64,000 bases of DNA from Methanospirillum hungatei (GTDB lineage: Archaea; Halobacteriota; Methanomicrobia; Methanomicrobiales; Methanospirillaceae), in contig NZ_CP077107.1 in assembly GCF_019263745.1 (NCBI RefSeq), positions 1,302,001-1,366,000 of the forward strand, read 5' to 3'. Below are positions 1 to 9,413 of this stretch, piece after piece. The position numbers were made by a program, and so were the translations under genes. Positions within the stretch are counted from its first letter, which is position 1; each line of letters starts with the position of its first letter. The notes beneath the pieces are model-generated. The model worked only from the letters and a program-made list of their open reading frames with translations. It was not told the origin of the DNA and did not search any database.

Positions 1-927
1 TTCGATGCTCTAAGGCGGGTAAATTATTCTCCTCTCGGAGCTGCAGCTCTTGCGTCCACAGGCTATCCTCTAGACCGTGAATATACAGCAAAGCTGCTTG
101 GATGCAATGGGTATCTCGAAAACTCAATGGATGCTGTTGCTTCACGTGATTTTGCAGAAGAGATTCTTGCCTGTGATACGATCCTCCTCGTAAATATCTC
201 ACGTTTTTGTGAAGAACTCATACTCTGGAGTTCCTCATTTGTACAATTTGTCATCCTGGATGATCGGTACTGCTCAACCAGTTCAATTATGCCACAGAAA
301 AAAAATCCGGATGTTGCAGAAATCCTTCGTTCACGGGCTGGAACGATTCTTGGCACATTTGTTTCGGCGGCAACAATCATGAAAGGTCTTCCGATGGCTT
401 ATAACCGGGATATGCAGGATCTCAATCCTCATCTCTGGCGCGGAATTTCAGATATAAGAAGAGATGTGGATCTTCTTGCCGGCATGATTGCATCTGCCCG
501 ATTTAACACATCCCGTATGGCTGAAGAAGCAGGAAAGGGTGGAACAACTACAACAGAACTTGCGGACACCCTGGTTCGGGAATATAATATTCCATTCAGG
601 ACGGCCCATCATATCGTTGGGAGAGCAGTCAGGGACGGATCATTAGACCTTGTAACCCTTGATAAAGCAGCGGAAGAGTTCCATGGCAAAACCCTCTCTT
701 CTCTTGGCATTACCGAGGAAAAGATTGAATCAGCACTATCTGTTACAACATCCCTTTCAGTCAGATCCCTTCCCGGTGGTCCGGCTCCAGATGCGGTAAA
801 AAAATCCCTGGCAGGACGAAAAAAGGAACTTCAAAAGGATATTGAAATGATTACGGATAAGAAAAGCCGGATTAACGAATCTATTGATGAACTTCTCACA
901 CATGCACGGAGAATTGCACAATTATGA
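1..927 (+). CDS. argH: Argininosuccinate lyase, 3' part (start lies before the window)
   Basis: Last step of arginine synthesis: argininosuccinate is split to arginine and fumarate in the cytoplasm. The frame is open from base 1, so the 308 residues seen are the C-terminal two thirds of a protein that is normally about 460-490 residues. The fumarase/aspartase superfamily signature is clear (SSIMPQKKNPD at about residues 94-104), preceded by the family segment SPLGAAALASTGYPLDRE near residues 10-27. The first ATG at 127 is internal and not a start. The stop overlaps the gatD start by four bases (ATGA), so the genes are probably cotranscribed and translationally coupled. Function is sure; the true start cannot be seen. 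Confidence 0.97.
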   Translation, partial: FDALRRVNYSPLGAAALASTGYPLDREYTAKLLGCNGYLENSMDAVASRDFAEEILACDTILLVNISRFCEELILWSSSFVQFVILDDRYCSTSSIMPQKKNPDVAEILRSRAGTILGTFVSAATIMKGLPMAYNRDMQDLNPHLWRGISDIRRDVDLLAGMIASARFNTSRMAEEAGKGGTTTTELADTLVREYNIPFRTAHHIVGRAVRDGSLDLVTLDKAAEEFHGKTLSSLGITEEKIESALSVTTSLSVRSLPGGPAPDAVKKSLAGRKKELQKDIEMITDKKSRINESIDELLTHARRIAQL

Positions 928-2156
928 GTGAATTATTGGAGACTGGTGACAATGTCAGATGTACCTTGCAGGGCTCTTCCTGTGAGGGAACATATATTGC
1001 ATCACGGAATGGTATGGCAACGGTAAAACTGACATCAGGATATAATATTGGTATTCCGATTGAGGCCCTGACAAAAAATGGTTCATCAGAGATGACAGAA
1101 CCAAAAGTTCTCGAAGTTACCCAGGATAAAACTCTTCCTTGCATTTCAATCGTTTCTACCGGTGGAACTATCGCAAGTAAAATTGATTACCGTACCGGGG
1201 CTGTTACGAGTCAGTTCCGTGCAACAGATATTCTGAATGCAATTCCAGGTCTCGCATCTCTTGCACAATTCAGGGCAGTCCAGCTCTGTAATATTCTTTC
1301 TGAAAATATGACTCCTGCCATCTGGCAACAACTGGCACGAGCAATCCACGATGAAATAAAAGCCGGAGCACAAGGCATCCTGGTAACACACGGAACGGAT
1401 ACAATGGCATATAGTGCAGCAGCGGTTAGTTTTATGCTCAAGACACCGGTTCCCGTTGTATTTGTCGGATCACAGCGGTCAGCAGACAGGCCAAGCAGTG
1501 ATAATGTTATGAATGGCATGTGTGCTGCTAAAACAGCCTTGTCAGACCTTGGAGAGGTGGTTGTGGTCATGCATGGATCAACAAGTGATGATTCCTGTGC
1601 AATTCACCGGGGAACCAGAGTCAGAAAGATGCATACCTCAAAACGTGATGCATTTCAGACAATTGGGCAGGAAAAACTTGGAAACATCGTATATCCCTCA
1701 CTTGAGGTAACGCTCTCCCCTCATGCCATCAGGAGAGGGGCATCAGAACTAATACTGAAAGATAATCTGGAAGAAAAGTGTGGCGTTGTCTGGTATTATC
1801 CAGGCATGGATCCGAAGATCCTCTCGGCGTGGGATGGATATAAAGGAATTGTACTTGCAGGGACCGGGCTTGGGCATGTCGGAACTGAAATTATCAGTAA
1901 AATTCAGGACATGATTGCATCAGGAACAATGGTGATAATGACCTCACAATGCCTTCATGGAAGAGTATGTGACCGGGTGTATGACACTGGCAGGGATTTA
2001 CTTTCCGTTGGAGTAATCGAGGGTGAAGATCTCCTCCCGGAAGTAGCCCTGGTCAAACTCATGTGGGTTCTGGGCAACAGTAAAAGCCAGGAAGAAGCAC
2101 GGAACCTGATGACACACAATATTGCCGGAGAGATCTCGTGGAGGTCTGCAGAATGA
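924..2156 (+). CDS. gatD: Glu-tRNA(Gln) amidotransferase subunit D
   Basis: Archaeal amidotransferase subunit that frees ammonia from glutamine (or asparagine) so that GatE can convert Glu-tRNA(Gln) to Gln-tRNA(Gln). The protein has 410 residues, the usual size. A small N-terminal beta domain (about residues 1-70) is followed by an L-asparaginase-type domain. Its catalytic motifs are visible: STGGTIAS near residue 78 with the nucleophilic Thr, and THGTDTM near residue 155. The start overlaps argH by ATGA and the end overlaps gatE by ATGA, which fits the obligate GatDE heterodimer. Confidence 0.96.
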   Translation: MSELLETGDNVRCTLQGSSCEGTYIASRNGMATVKLTSGYNIGIPIEALTKNGSSEMTEPKVLEVTQDKTLPCISIVSTGGTIASKIDYRTGAVTSQFRATDILNAIPGLASLAQFRAVQLCNILSENMTPAIWQQLARAIHDEIKAGAQGILVTHGTDTMAYSAAAVSFMLKTPVPVVFVGSQRSADRPSSDNVMNGMCAAKTALSDLGEVVVVMHGSTSDDSCAIHRGTRVRKMHTSKRDAFQTIGQEKLGNIVYPSLEVTLSPHAIRRGASELILKDNLEEKCGVVWYYPGMDPKILSAWDGYKGIVLAGTGLGHVGTEIISKIQDMIASGTMVIMTSQCLHGRVCDRVYDTGRDLLSVGVIEGEDLLPEVALVKLMWVLGNSKSQEEARNLMTHNIAGEISWRSAE

Positions 2157-3997
2157 GTGAAGACTATGCAGCACTCGGGCTGGTTGCAGGAATCGAGATT
2201 CACCAACAGTTGAACACAAAAGAAAAACTGTTCTGTAGATGTCCAACCATAATCAGGGAAGCTGAAGAAGCGAATGGTGAGTTTTTCAGGTACCTCAGGG
2301 CAACAAAAAGTGAAATGGGTGAGCTGGACCGGGCTGCAGAAGAAGAGATGATGCAGGTACGACAGTTTCGATATCTGACCTATGATACGACCTGTCTTGT
2401 AGAAAACGATGAAGAACCCCCAGCACCGATGAACCAGGAAGCTCTTGATATCGTCCTTACTATTGCCAAAGTCTGTGGTATGACCCCGGTTCCTGAAATC
2501 CATACCATGAGAAAACTCGTCATTGACGGGTCAAATACGAGTGGATTTCAGCGGACAGCCCTGGTTGCGATGAATGGTATACTTCCCGGAGGAGCAGAAA
2601 TTGAAACTGTCTGTCTTGAAGAAGAGGCTGCTCAGCGGATTGAAGACACCTTCTTTTCTCTGGATCGTCTTGGAATTCCATTGATTGAAATTACCACCAG
2701 TCCCTGTCTGCATACCCCGGAAGCAGTTCAGGAAACCGCCGCTCAGATAGGGATGATTCTCAGGTCCACCGGGAGAGTAAAACGAGGACTTGGAACAATC
2801 AGACAGGATATTAACATCTCCATCCGGGAAGGAGCCAGGGTTGAGATCAAAGGTGTGCAAGAACTTGATCTGATCAGTGAAGTCGTCAGAAGAGAAGCAC
2901 AGCGGCAGGTAGCCCTTCTTGAAATCAGAGAAGAACTCAAAAAACGTGGTGCATCGATAGAAAAGACGCCGGTTGATGTGACATCCCTTTTTTCTGAAAG
3001 CAAAAGCAGGGTCTTAAAAAATGCATCAATGATCCTTGCAATCAAACTGAACAAATGTGCAGGACTTGTAGGCAGGGAGATTCAACCAGGACGAAGACTT
3101 GGTAGTGAAATGTCAGATTATGCCAAAAAATGTGGGGTAGGAGGTCTTTTCCACACCGATGAACTACCAGCGTACGGGGTTACTGAGGAAGAAGTTGTCA
3201 GCCTGAAAGCGGCACTCTCTGCATCACCAGAAGATTGTGTCATCATAGTTGCAGACAAACCACAACGATGCCAATGTGCAATTAAGCAGATTATCAGACG
3301 AGCAGAGATGGCATTTGAGGGCATACCAAAAGAGACCAGAAAAATGCTTGAGGGAGGCTCTACAGCATATATGCGCCCACTTCCTGGAGCTGCCAGAATG
3401 TATCCTGAAACAGATGTATTCCAGGTCAGAGTCACTCCGGAGCGGTTTGCAGACCTTGAAATTCCCGAGATGATTGATGACACCATTGCACGGTACATGA
3501 AGGAGTTTGGTCTTACACGGGAAGTTGCCAGGCAGATGGCATATTCTGAACGGAGAAGTGCGTTTGAAGAGGTCATAGCATCAGGAATTAAACCAGCACT
3601 GGCAGAACGGGCTTTTAACTCAACTCTTCGGGAACTCAGCCGTGAAGGAATATTGATAACCCGGATTGCGGATGATGACATCAAAACAATCCTCTGTGCA
3701 ATAAATTCTGGAGACATTGCTAAAGAAGCACTATCTCCTATTCTCTCTGCATTAGCAGAAGGGAAAAAGCCGGAAGAGGCATGTGAGATTGCTGCACCGA
3801 AAGTTACAGAAAATGAACTGACCCTCATTATAGAACGGATTGTGACCGAACGAAGTGACTTTATCCGGGAGCGCGGGAATGCAGCAACCGGGCCAATTAT
3901 GGGTGTCGTGATGAAAGAAGTAAGAGGATCTGTTGATGGAAAAGTTGTGAACCAGATCCTCCGCGAGTCTATCTCTCGTGTACTCAAATCACCATGA
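2153..3997 (+). CDS. gatE: Glu-tRNA(Gln) amidotransferase subunit E
   Basis: tRNA-binding and kinase/transamidase subunit of archaeal GatDE. It phosphorylates the Glu on tRNA(Gln) and amidates it with ammonia channelled from GatD. The 614-residue product starts with the GatB-type cradle (GLVAGIEIHQQLNTKEKLFCRCP, too long a motif to be chance; key residues are the GIEIH segment and the two Cys), has the Asp-tRNA-synthetase-like insertion found only in GatE, and ends in a helical GatB/YqeY tail. I chose the ATG at 2153 because it overlaps the gatD stop by ATGA and has GAGG about 8 bases upstream. An in-frame GTG at 2138 lies inside that ribosome-binding site. Confidence 0.96.
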   Translation: MSEDYAALGLVAGIEIHQQLNTKEKLFCRCPTIIREAEEANGEFFRYLRATKSEMGELDRAAEEEMMQVRQFRYLTYDTTCLVENDEEPPAPMNQEALDIVLTIAKVCGMTPVPEIHTMRKLVIDGSNTSGFQRTALVAMNGILPGGAEIETVCLEEEAAQRIEDTFFSLDRLGIPLIEITTSPCLHTPEAVQETAAQIGMILRSTGRVKRGLGTIRQDINISIREGARVEIKGVQELDLISEVVRREAQRQVALLEIREELKKRGASIEKTPVDVTSLFSESKSRVLKNASMILAIKLNKCAGLVGREIQPGRRLGSEMSDYAKKCGVGGLFHTDELPAYGVTEEEVVSLKAALSASPEDCVIIVADKPQRCQCAIKQIIRRAEMAFEGIPKETRKMLEGGSTAYMRPLPGAARMYPETDVFQVRVTPERFADLEIPEMIDDTIARYMKEFGLTREVARQMAYSERRSAFEEVIASGIKPALAERAFNSTLRELSREGILITRIADDDIKTILCAINSGDIAKEALSPILSALAEGKKPEEACEIAAPKVTENELTLIIERIVTERSDFIRERGNAATGPIMGVVMKEVRGSVDGKVVNQILRESISRVLKSP

Positions 3998-4070
3998 AAG
4001 AGTGACTCATATTAGACAATCTTTAATTGATGATAACAGGCAATAGTACAGGCATTCGCGAGGTGCAATT

Positions 4071-4406
4071 ATGGGCAAGACAGGAACCACGGAATGGATG
4101 CAGATAAAGGGAAGCAAGGGTCAGATACGCCTTGTACCGAAGAAAGAAGCAGGAACAAAGAAGCCGGGTCCAAACCAGCGGTTCAAAGCACAGACCACCA
4201 TTAAAAGAATGGAGCGGGCTGCAGGCCGTGGTGGAAGAGGCCGCGGCAACGAGATGCGTGGCGGAAGCAGAGGTGGAAGAGGCGGCGGTGGAGGTCGTGG
4301 CGGAAGCAGGGGAGGACAGACTCAGTCTCTGCGAACCATGGCAGCCCGGAGAAGAATGGGACGCCCGAAAGTATCCATGCTTGGCCAGAAACAGCGCTCG
4401 AAATAA
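4071..4406 (+). CDS. Small Arg/Gly-rich (RGG) basic protein, unknown function
   Basis: 111 residues, very basic. The N-terminal about 50 residues (MGKTGTTEWMQIKGSKGQIR onward) look like a short conserved methanogen domain; from memory it may match DUF5350, unverified. Residues about 52-84 are almost only Gly, Arg and Ser (GGRGRG, GGSRGGRGGGGGRGG), an RGG-box tract like those of eukaryotic RNA-binding proteins. The C-terminus is a Lys/Arg-rich tail. GAGGTG about 9 bases before the ATG supports the start. A T-run follows at 4426-4431. RNA or nucleic acid binding is inferred from composition only. Confidence 0.8.
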   Translation: MGKTGTTEWMQIKGSKGQIRLVPKKEAGTKKPGPNQRFKAQTTIKRMERAAGRGGRGRGNEMRGGSRGGRGGGGGRGGSRGGQTQSLRTMAARRRMGRPKVSMLGQKQRSK

Positions 4407-4423
4407 CCAAATACCCTTAGTAA

Positions 4424-4434
4424 ACTTTTTTCCG
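4424..4434 (+). terminator. Oligo-T termination signal after the RGG gene
   Basis: A run of six T shortly after the stop codon. Archaeal RNA polymerase stops at T-rich stretches without needing a hairpin. It is a reasonable end for the transcript, but only the T-run is seen. Confidence 0.4.
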
Positions 4435-4444
4435 CCACAAAAAC

Positions 4445-4475
4445 TCCAGGAAGGTGCAAAATGTTACTTCCTGGA
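4445..4475. repeat. Inverted repeat (9-bp stem, 13-base loop) in intergenic DNA
   Basis: TCCAGGAAG at 4445-4453 and CTTCCTGGA at 4467-4475 are perfect reverse complements. The repeat sits after the T-run of the RGG gene and about 115 bases before the next gene. No T-tract follows, so it is not a classic terminator. It could be a palindromic protein site or an RNA hairpin; nothing here decides. Confidence 0.5.
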
Positions 4476-4589
4476 ATGAACCGAAAAGTAGGGGTTATTT
4501 CAAGACACGCATTTTGACAACAATCTATTTTCAAAAACTTTTCCACAAAGATCGGACATTAACTATAATGTGTAAAGTCAGCATGTACT

Positions 4590-4946
4590 ATGGATAAAAA
4601 AGGTGCTGTTTCTGCATATCAGTATGGTGAACGAGCAAAATCAGAACTAATCATCGCATCACAACTGATTACTGTTCTTTCAGGTCTGAAAGATGCTGAA
4701 CGCACCGGCGGGAGAAAGATTGTACTGCAGTGTCTTGAATCAGTGCGTATTGAACTCCAGTTTGCATTACGTGCAACAAACGATCACGAATTCCAAAAAT
4801 CAATAGACAACCTGAACCAGGCTATCAGCCTTGTTGAAAGCAATGATTTTGACCAATCGGTGAAAACCATCGGTGCTGCAATTAGTAATGCGACAACGGT
4901 TGCGATGATGGCATGGCAGGAACTTGAAAAACATGAATTTGTCTGA
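4590..4946 (+). CDS. Helical hypothetical protein, cytoplasmic
   Basis: 118 residues without signal peptide or membrane segment. It is predicted by eye to be nearly all alpha-helix: long amphipathic stretches such as residues 15-45 and 60-110 with regular hydrophobic spacing. I do not recognise the family. It ends 14 bases inside the following nitroreductase gene, so the two are probably cotranscribed. The ATG at 4590 is the only good start; the upstream region has no strong Shine-Dalgarno sequence. Confidence 0.72.
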   Translation: MDKKGAVSAYQYGERAKSELIIASQLITVLSGLKDAERTGGRKIVLQCLESVRIELQFALRATNDHEFQKSIDNLNQAISLVESNDFDQSVKTIGAAISNATTVAMMAWQELEKHEFV

Positions 4947-5460
4947 ACTTAGTCGATTTTTAGCTGGGAGAACCTCGGTCAGGCATTATTTGTCAGACCA
5001 GGTACCTGATAACATCATAGAAGAAATCCTTGCATCTACAAGATCTGCTCCGTCAGCAGGGAACCTTGAGTCCTGGGATGTTGTCGTGGTAACGGATGAA
5101 GGGACCAGAGAACTTCTGGCAGATGCAGCATTTAACCAGGAACATGTATCAGCAGCTCCTGTTGTGTTTGTTGTCTGCGCAAATTACGTACGTTCCATGT
5201 CCAGGTACGGTGAACGAGGTATTCTCTATGCTATGCAGGATGCAACTATTGCAGGAACATATCTGATGATGGCTATTCATGCATCAGGGCTTGGTTCTTG
5301 CTGGACTGGAGCTTTTGATGATGAAATGGTACGTGAAACATTGGATTTACCAGGGCATATCAGACCAGTCACGCTTCTTACCGCTGGATATACCAAAGAA
5401 GTCAACCCATCACCGCATCGAATGGAAACTGCTGAACATGTTCATTTCGGGTACTGGTAG
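4933..5460 (+). CDS. Nitroreductase family protein
   Basis: A flavin (FMN) enzyme of the nitroreductase superfamily, 175 residues, which fits the short single-domain members. The N-terminal FMN phosphate-binding pattern R-x-S-x-R is present (GRTSVRHY), followed by STRSAPSAGNLESW, the usual A-P-S-A-x-N segment. Later, GLGSCWTGAFDD and the closing GYTKE are family-like. The ATG at 4933 has AGGA about 11 bases upstream; an in-frame TTG at 4924 lies too close to that site. It overlaps the gene before it. Substrate unknown. Confidence 0.88.
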   Translation: MNLSELSRFLAGRTSVRHYLSDQVPDNIIEEILASTRSAPSAGNLESWDVVVVTDEGTRELLADAAFNQEHVSAAPVVFVVCANYVRSMSRYGERGILYAMQDATIAGTYLMMAIHASGLGSCWTGAFDDEMVRETLDLPGHIRPVTLLTAGYTKEVNPSPHRMETAEHVHFGYW

Positions 5461-5488
5461 CCCAAATATTTAGAAAAAAGGAGAAATA

Positions 5489-5827
5489 ATGCCTGATTAT
5501 CTGGTTGTTTTAGAATCTGCATGGACTATCCGTGATGCAAACTCAGTGGATGATGCTATCAGCATTGCCATTAGCGAAGCAGGAAAACGATTAAATCCAA
5601 AAGCGAAGTTTGTCGAAGTCGAAGCGGGATACCTCTCCTGTCCTTATTGCGAGGAGGAACTTCCGTGTACTCTTGTGGTTGCCAAGACCGCCCTCGTCGG
5701 GATTAAAATGGAGATGAAAGTGTATAAGGCAGATTCCGAGGAACACGCAAGAAGAATCGCACTCTCGACTATCGGAAAAGCACTCCGTGACATCCCTCTG
5801 GAGATCATCGAGGTTGAAGAACTGTGA
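5489..5827 (+). CDS. UPF0212 (DUF555) archaeal conserved protein
   Basis: 112 residues, matching the archaeal UPF0212/DUF555 family along its length: it opens with the typical [11 protein letters not shown], has the GKRLNPK segment, and ends with [22 protein letters not shown] pair at about residues 52-55 is a possible metal ligand, but I see only one such pair. The function of the family is unknown. AAAGGAGAA just before the ATG is a good ribosome-binding site. Its stop overlaps the next start by GTGA. Confidence 0.9.
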   Translation: MPDYLVVLESAWTIRDANSVDDAISIAISEAGKRLNPKAKFVEVEAGYLSCPYCEEELPCTLVVAKTALVGIKMEMKVYKADSEEHARRIALSTIGKALRDIPLEIIEVEEL

Positions 5828-6723
5828 TTTCAGTAGTCGGCCATACTGCTGTTGATCATATCTGTAGTGTATCCCATCTTCCAGGCCCGAATGCATCTGC
5901 ATCCATACTGAACAGAACTATTGCATTCGGTGGTGGTGCAGCAAATATTGCAGTCGGAATTGCACTCCTTGGAGGGAAGACATCCCTCATAAGTGCAGTA
6001 GGTGGTGATTTTCCTGGAAGTGACTATGATATCCGGATGAAAGAACTGGGAATAAAACAACAATTTTTTATCGTTCCTGATAAGCACACCGCTACAGCAT
6101 TTATGTTCACAAATCCGGAAGGAGACCAGATGACATATTTTGAATGGGGAGCATCATGTCTTTTTGAAACAGAGCCAGCTCCATCACTTCCCTTTGTGCA
6201 TATGGCAACCGCTGATCCGGGATTTAATATGCAAGTGGCACAAAAAGCAGGATTTGCATCTTTTGATCCTGGTCAGGATCTCCATAGGTATACAACAGAC
6301 ACTCTTTCTATTATCATAGACTCAATCGATCTTCTTATTGCAAATCATCATGAATACGCGGGGATGTGCAAGATCCTTGACATGAACAGGGACGACTTAA
6401 TCTCCCAGGTCCCAATGGCAATAGAAACACGGGGAGGGGAAGGAGCTATCCTGTATGAAAAAGGCGAAGAAAAGGTTATTCCTTCTGTATCAGTCCCGTG
6501 TGTTGATCCAACCGGGGCAGGAGATGCGTTCAGGGCAGGTTTTCTAACCTCATATGCTGCGGGATATTCATCTGAAGATTCATGTAAAATCGGAGCGGTT
6601 ACTGCATCTTTTGTTGTGGAAACCTGTGGATGCCAGATTGGGCTGCCAGACTGGAATACGATGGCAGGACGGTTTGAAGAAAAGTTTGGCCCCATTCCGA
6701 CACATGGTCCGAATAGGGCATAA
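5824..6723 (+). CDS. PfkB-family sugar/nucleoside kinase
   Basis: 299 residues. The ribokinase/PfkB fold shows the N-terminal GG motif ([17 protein letters not shown] at about residues 36-52) and the C-terminal signature [13 protein letters not shown] near residues 225-237, in which the last Asp is the catalytic base. The start is GTG at 5824, overlapping the UPF0212 stop. The phosphate acceptor could be ribose, fructose-6-phosphate, a nucleoside or another sugar; the sequence does not decide. Confidence 0.92.
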   Translation: MISVVGHTAVDHICSVSHLPGPNASASILNRTIAFGGGAANIAVGIALLGGKTSLISAVGGDFPGSDYDIRMKELGIKQQFFIVPDKHTATAFMFTNPEGDQMTYFEWGASCLFETEPAPSLPFVHMATADPGFNMQVAQKAGFASFDPGQDLHRYTTDTLSIIIDSIDLLIANHHEYAGMCKILDMNRDDLISQVPMAIETRGGEGAILYEKGEEKVIPSVSVPCVDPTGAGDAFRAGFLTSYAAGYSSEDSCKIGAVTASFVVETCGCQIGLPDWNTMAGRFEEKFGPIPTHGPNRA

Positions 6724-6739
6724 TCTCGGGTAAATTTGT

Positions 6740-8479
6740 ATGGATTCAGTACCCGGAAGTGCAGTGCGGATGGAGAAGATGTCAAAGTATATCTTCACCG
6801 CACCTCGGTGGCCTGCATCATTAATTATTCTGATAATTCTGGGACTTCTGATAGAATTTCTCTCCCGAAGACTGGATCCTTCATATGAATGGTTCGGCCT
6901 TTTGGCTTTTATTTTACCAGGTTTTTTAGCATTTCTTCTGACAAGACCACTCATTATTATTCAAAACCGGCAGATGACCTGGAACCGGAGTGCTCTTCTA
7001 GCTGTTTCATGCACTCTGTTCTCATGTCTGATTACCCTTATCGGACTGATTTTCCTGCAGGATTTGCTTGATTTATGCTATGCCCTCTCCTTAGGATTTA
7101 TCTTTGGAGTCAGGCTTTTAGTCCTTGTTTCGATAGCCGATTACCGGACGACACGTATGGTGTTTCCGGCAGTAATTCAAAGTCTGGCCGGATGGCTGCT
7201 TGTCTCTTTCATCCTCCCGGATCCTTTTTTGGTACTTGCTCCGGTCCTGATGATCTTTTTTGGAACCGGATTTACCATACTGATCTGGCTTATTGACCGG
7301 CCACTGTACCGGGCATTTCGCATTAGAGGCCTTAAATTTCTGAATGCTTTCATTGCCCATCTTACTGATGGTGACAAAGGCATGGAGGATTTTTTCAGGG
7401 GAATTGGTCAGGAAGCATGGGTTCCTCAGGTGAGCATTTTCTTTCAAAGAGAAGGAAAAAAAGATCTCATATTTACCATACCAAATGTGCATCCCGGTCC
7501 TATGGGGGAGATAGGGGGAGGTAATCTTCCATCAATACTCCGAGGCAGATTTGATGAAGAAATGATGGTTGCTCACGGATGTGCCACTCATGATTATAAT
7601 CTTGTTTCTGAATCTGAAATCGACAAGATCGTGGATGCAGTAAACGAGACAAGGGAACAACTCAAGTGGCACACGACAGCAGGAGTATCTGGTAGAATTC
7701 AGGCAGGAACTGTCTCATTATTATATCAGCGAATCGGTGACACACTTCTTATGGTAAGTACCCGATCCCCAGATAAAACCGAAGACATTGATTTTGGAAT
7801 CGGACATGCAATAATTTGTGAAGGACATAAAATCACCCCCCATATCGGTTTTATTGATGCACATAACTGTCTTGGTGAAGAGATTGATGTTATCCTTCCA
7901 GGAACCAGAACTGCACATGAATACTTCACTGCTGCTTCACAGGCCATGGACACCTGGGAAAAGGTTCCACTCTTTCCCCTCAAAATCGGGTATGTACATC
8001 TTCCACTTCCCTATACGAGAGAGGAAGGAATTGGAGACATCGGACTTCAGGTACTGATCACAGACACGGGGAAGACGACTGCATATATTCTCATTGACGG
8101 GAACAACATGGCTCAGGGAGTACGAGAGCGAATCAGAGATGAGGTTCTTACTCTTGTAGACGAAGCTGAAATTATGACCACTGACACTCATGTTGTCAAT
8201 ACCATCAGCGGGAAAAATCCAGTCGGATTTCGAATATCTCCGGATGATATTGTCAGTCATGTTCTCGATGGTGTAGAAAGTGCCCTTGACGATAGATCTG
8301 ATGCCCGTGCAGCTGGAAGTTCTGCGACCTGCAACGGAGTTATCATCTTTGGATCTGATTCAATAGCCCAGCTCGCAAGTATAGTAAATACCATTCTCGT
8401 GTACGTTGTCCCTATCAGTGCCGGAATGTTACTCCTTGCGGTTGTATTATCAGTTATTGCTTACATGGTGATCACCTGA
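6740..8479 (+). CDS. DUF2070 family archaeal membrane protein
   Basis: 579 residues. About six hydrophobic segments fill residues 25-185, a large soluble domain follows (about 195-545, with the conserved-looking VHPGPMGEIGGGNLP near 250 and HDYN near 290), and one last membrane helix closes the protein at about 553-577. This matches the layout of the archaeal DUF2070 family, of unknown function. The HPGP...GGGN segment and several conserved His/Asp suggest a hydrolase-like soluble domain, which is inference. The start is uncertain: ATGs at 6740, 6770 and 6779 are all possible. Confidence 0.88.
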   Translation: MDSVPGSAVRMEKMSKYIFTAPRWPASLIILIILGLLIEFLSRRLDPSYEWFGLLAFILPGFLAFLLTRPLIIIQNRQMTWNRSALLAVSCTLFSCLITLIGLIFLQDLLDLCYALSLGFIFGVRLLVLVSIADYRTTRMVFPAVIQSLAGWLLVSFILPDPFLVLAPVLMIFFGTGFTILIWLIDRPLYRAFRIRGLKFLNAFIAHLTDGDKGMEDFFRGIGQEAWVPQVSIFFQREGKKDLIFTIPNVHPGPMGEIGGGNLPSILRGRFDEEMMVAHGCATHDYNLVSESEIDKIVDAVNETREQLKWHTTAGVSGRIQAGTVSLLYQRIGDTLLMVSTRSPDKTEDIDFGIGHAIICEGHKITPHIGFIDAHNCLGEEIDVILPGTRTAHEYFTAASQAMDTWEKVPLFPLKIGYVHLPLPYTREEGIGDIGLQVLITDTGKTTAYILIDGNNMAQGVRERIRDEVLTLVDEAEIMTTDTHVVNTISGKNPVGFRISPDDIVSHVLDGVESALDDRSDARAAGSSATCNGVIIFGSDSIAQLASIVNTILVYVVPISAGMLLLAVVLSVIAYMVIT

Positions 8480-8546
8480 AAATACTTTTGTGATGAAAAG
8501 ACTTGGGTGTACTGAAAGAGAAGTCAATAATTTGAGGATAATAGAA

Positions 8547-9407
8547 ATGAGTTATCATTCTCCTTACGAAATCATTGCACAAGGCGCAAAAGCCGGAAGA
8601 TACCGGATGTCGCTCCCTGGCTGGAATCTCCTTCTTCGTGGTGGAATGGCCGGAGCATATATGGGAATGGGTGGAGTCCTGATGATTATTGTATCATCAG
8701 GTGTTGCCGCAACGCTTGGGATAGGGATCGCTCAGTTTCTCATGGGTCTTGTATTCCCTCTTGGACTAATCCTGATTGTACTGACCGGTGCTGAACTATT
8801 TACCGGAGATGCGATGCTGGCACCATTTGCCGCATTTTCATTTAATACTGGAATACTTTCAGTTTTCAGGATCTGGATTCTGTCATATCTTGGGAATATA
8901 ATAGGGGCATTCGGGTTTGCAGGGCTGATTACATTCGGAGTGTTACTTCAGCCAGGTTCTGAAGGATACGCGGCTGGATCCTATGCTGTTTCTATGGTGG
9001 CATTTGCTGCGGAGCGATGTAGCTACCCGGGAGCAGCAGGGATACTTTCATGTTTCTTAAAAGCTCTTGCAGCCGGATGGCTCCTGAACCTGGCGGTTCT
9101 TCTTGGAATCTGTGCCGATGATGCGATTGGAAAAATTGCAGGAATATGGTTTCCATCAATGGCTTTAGCATCAACCGGGATGGAACATGCGATCACAAAT
9201 GCCTGCCTGATACCTGCAGGACTTTTCTCAGCCCCGTATCTTACTCCGTTACAGGTAGCAGAAGTCGGACCACTTGCAGGAAATCTCGCATGGAGTGTTT
9301 TTCTCCTCAATAACCTTCTACCAGTCACCCTTGGAAATCTTGTTGGAGGACTGGTCTTCTCAGGCATACTTCTCTGGATAGCCTTTCAAAAGGAAATTAG
9401 ATCGTAA
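8547..9407 (+). CDS. fdhC: Formate/nitrite transporter (FNT) family protein, probable formate channel
   Basis: 286 residues with six hydrophobic segments. FNT hallmarks are visible: LLRGGMAGAYMGMGG in the first helix, GAELFTGDAM after the third, and NLVGG near the end. Formate is a growth substrate for many Methanomicrobiales, so formate uptake is the best guess; nitrite or hydrosulfide members look alike, and no fdhAB genes are next to it. The ATG at 8547 has GAGG 9 bases upstream. The longer frame from 8490 lacks such a site. It ends 6 bases from the convergent HerA-like gene. Confidence 0.88.
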   Translation: MSYHSPYEIIAQGAKAGRYRMSLPGWNLLLRGGMAGAYMGMGGVLMIIVSSGVAATLGIGIAQFLMGLVFPLGLILIVLTGAELFTGDAMLAPFAAFSFNTGILSVFRIWILSYLGNIIGAFGFAGLITFGVLLQPGSEGYAAGSYAVSMVAFAAERCSYPGAAGILSCFLKALAAGWLLNLAVLLGICADDAIGKIAGIWFPSMALASTGMEHAITNACLIPAGLFSAPYLTPLQVAEVGPLAGNLAWSVFLLNNLLPVTLGNLVGGLVFSGILLWIAFQKEIRS

Positions 9408-9413
9408 TGAGGT

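Noticed and set aside
4132-4479. 115-codon + strand frame overlapping the RGG gene
   Set aside because: Shadow frame of a Gly/Arg-rich gene; low-complexity GC-rich DNA opens all frames. The 4071 frame has the ribosome site and a family-like N-terminus.
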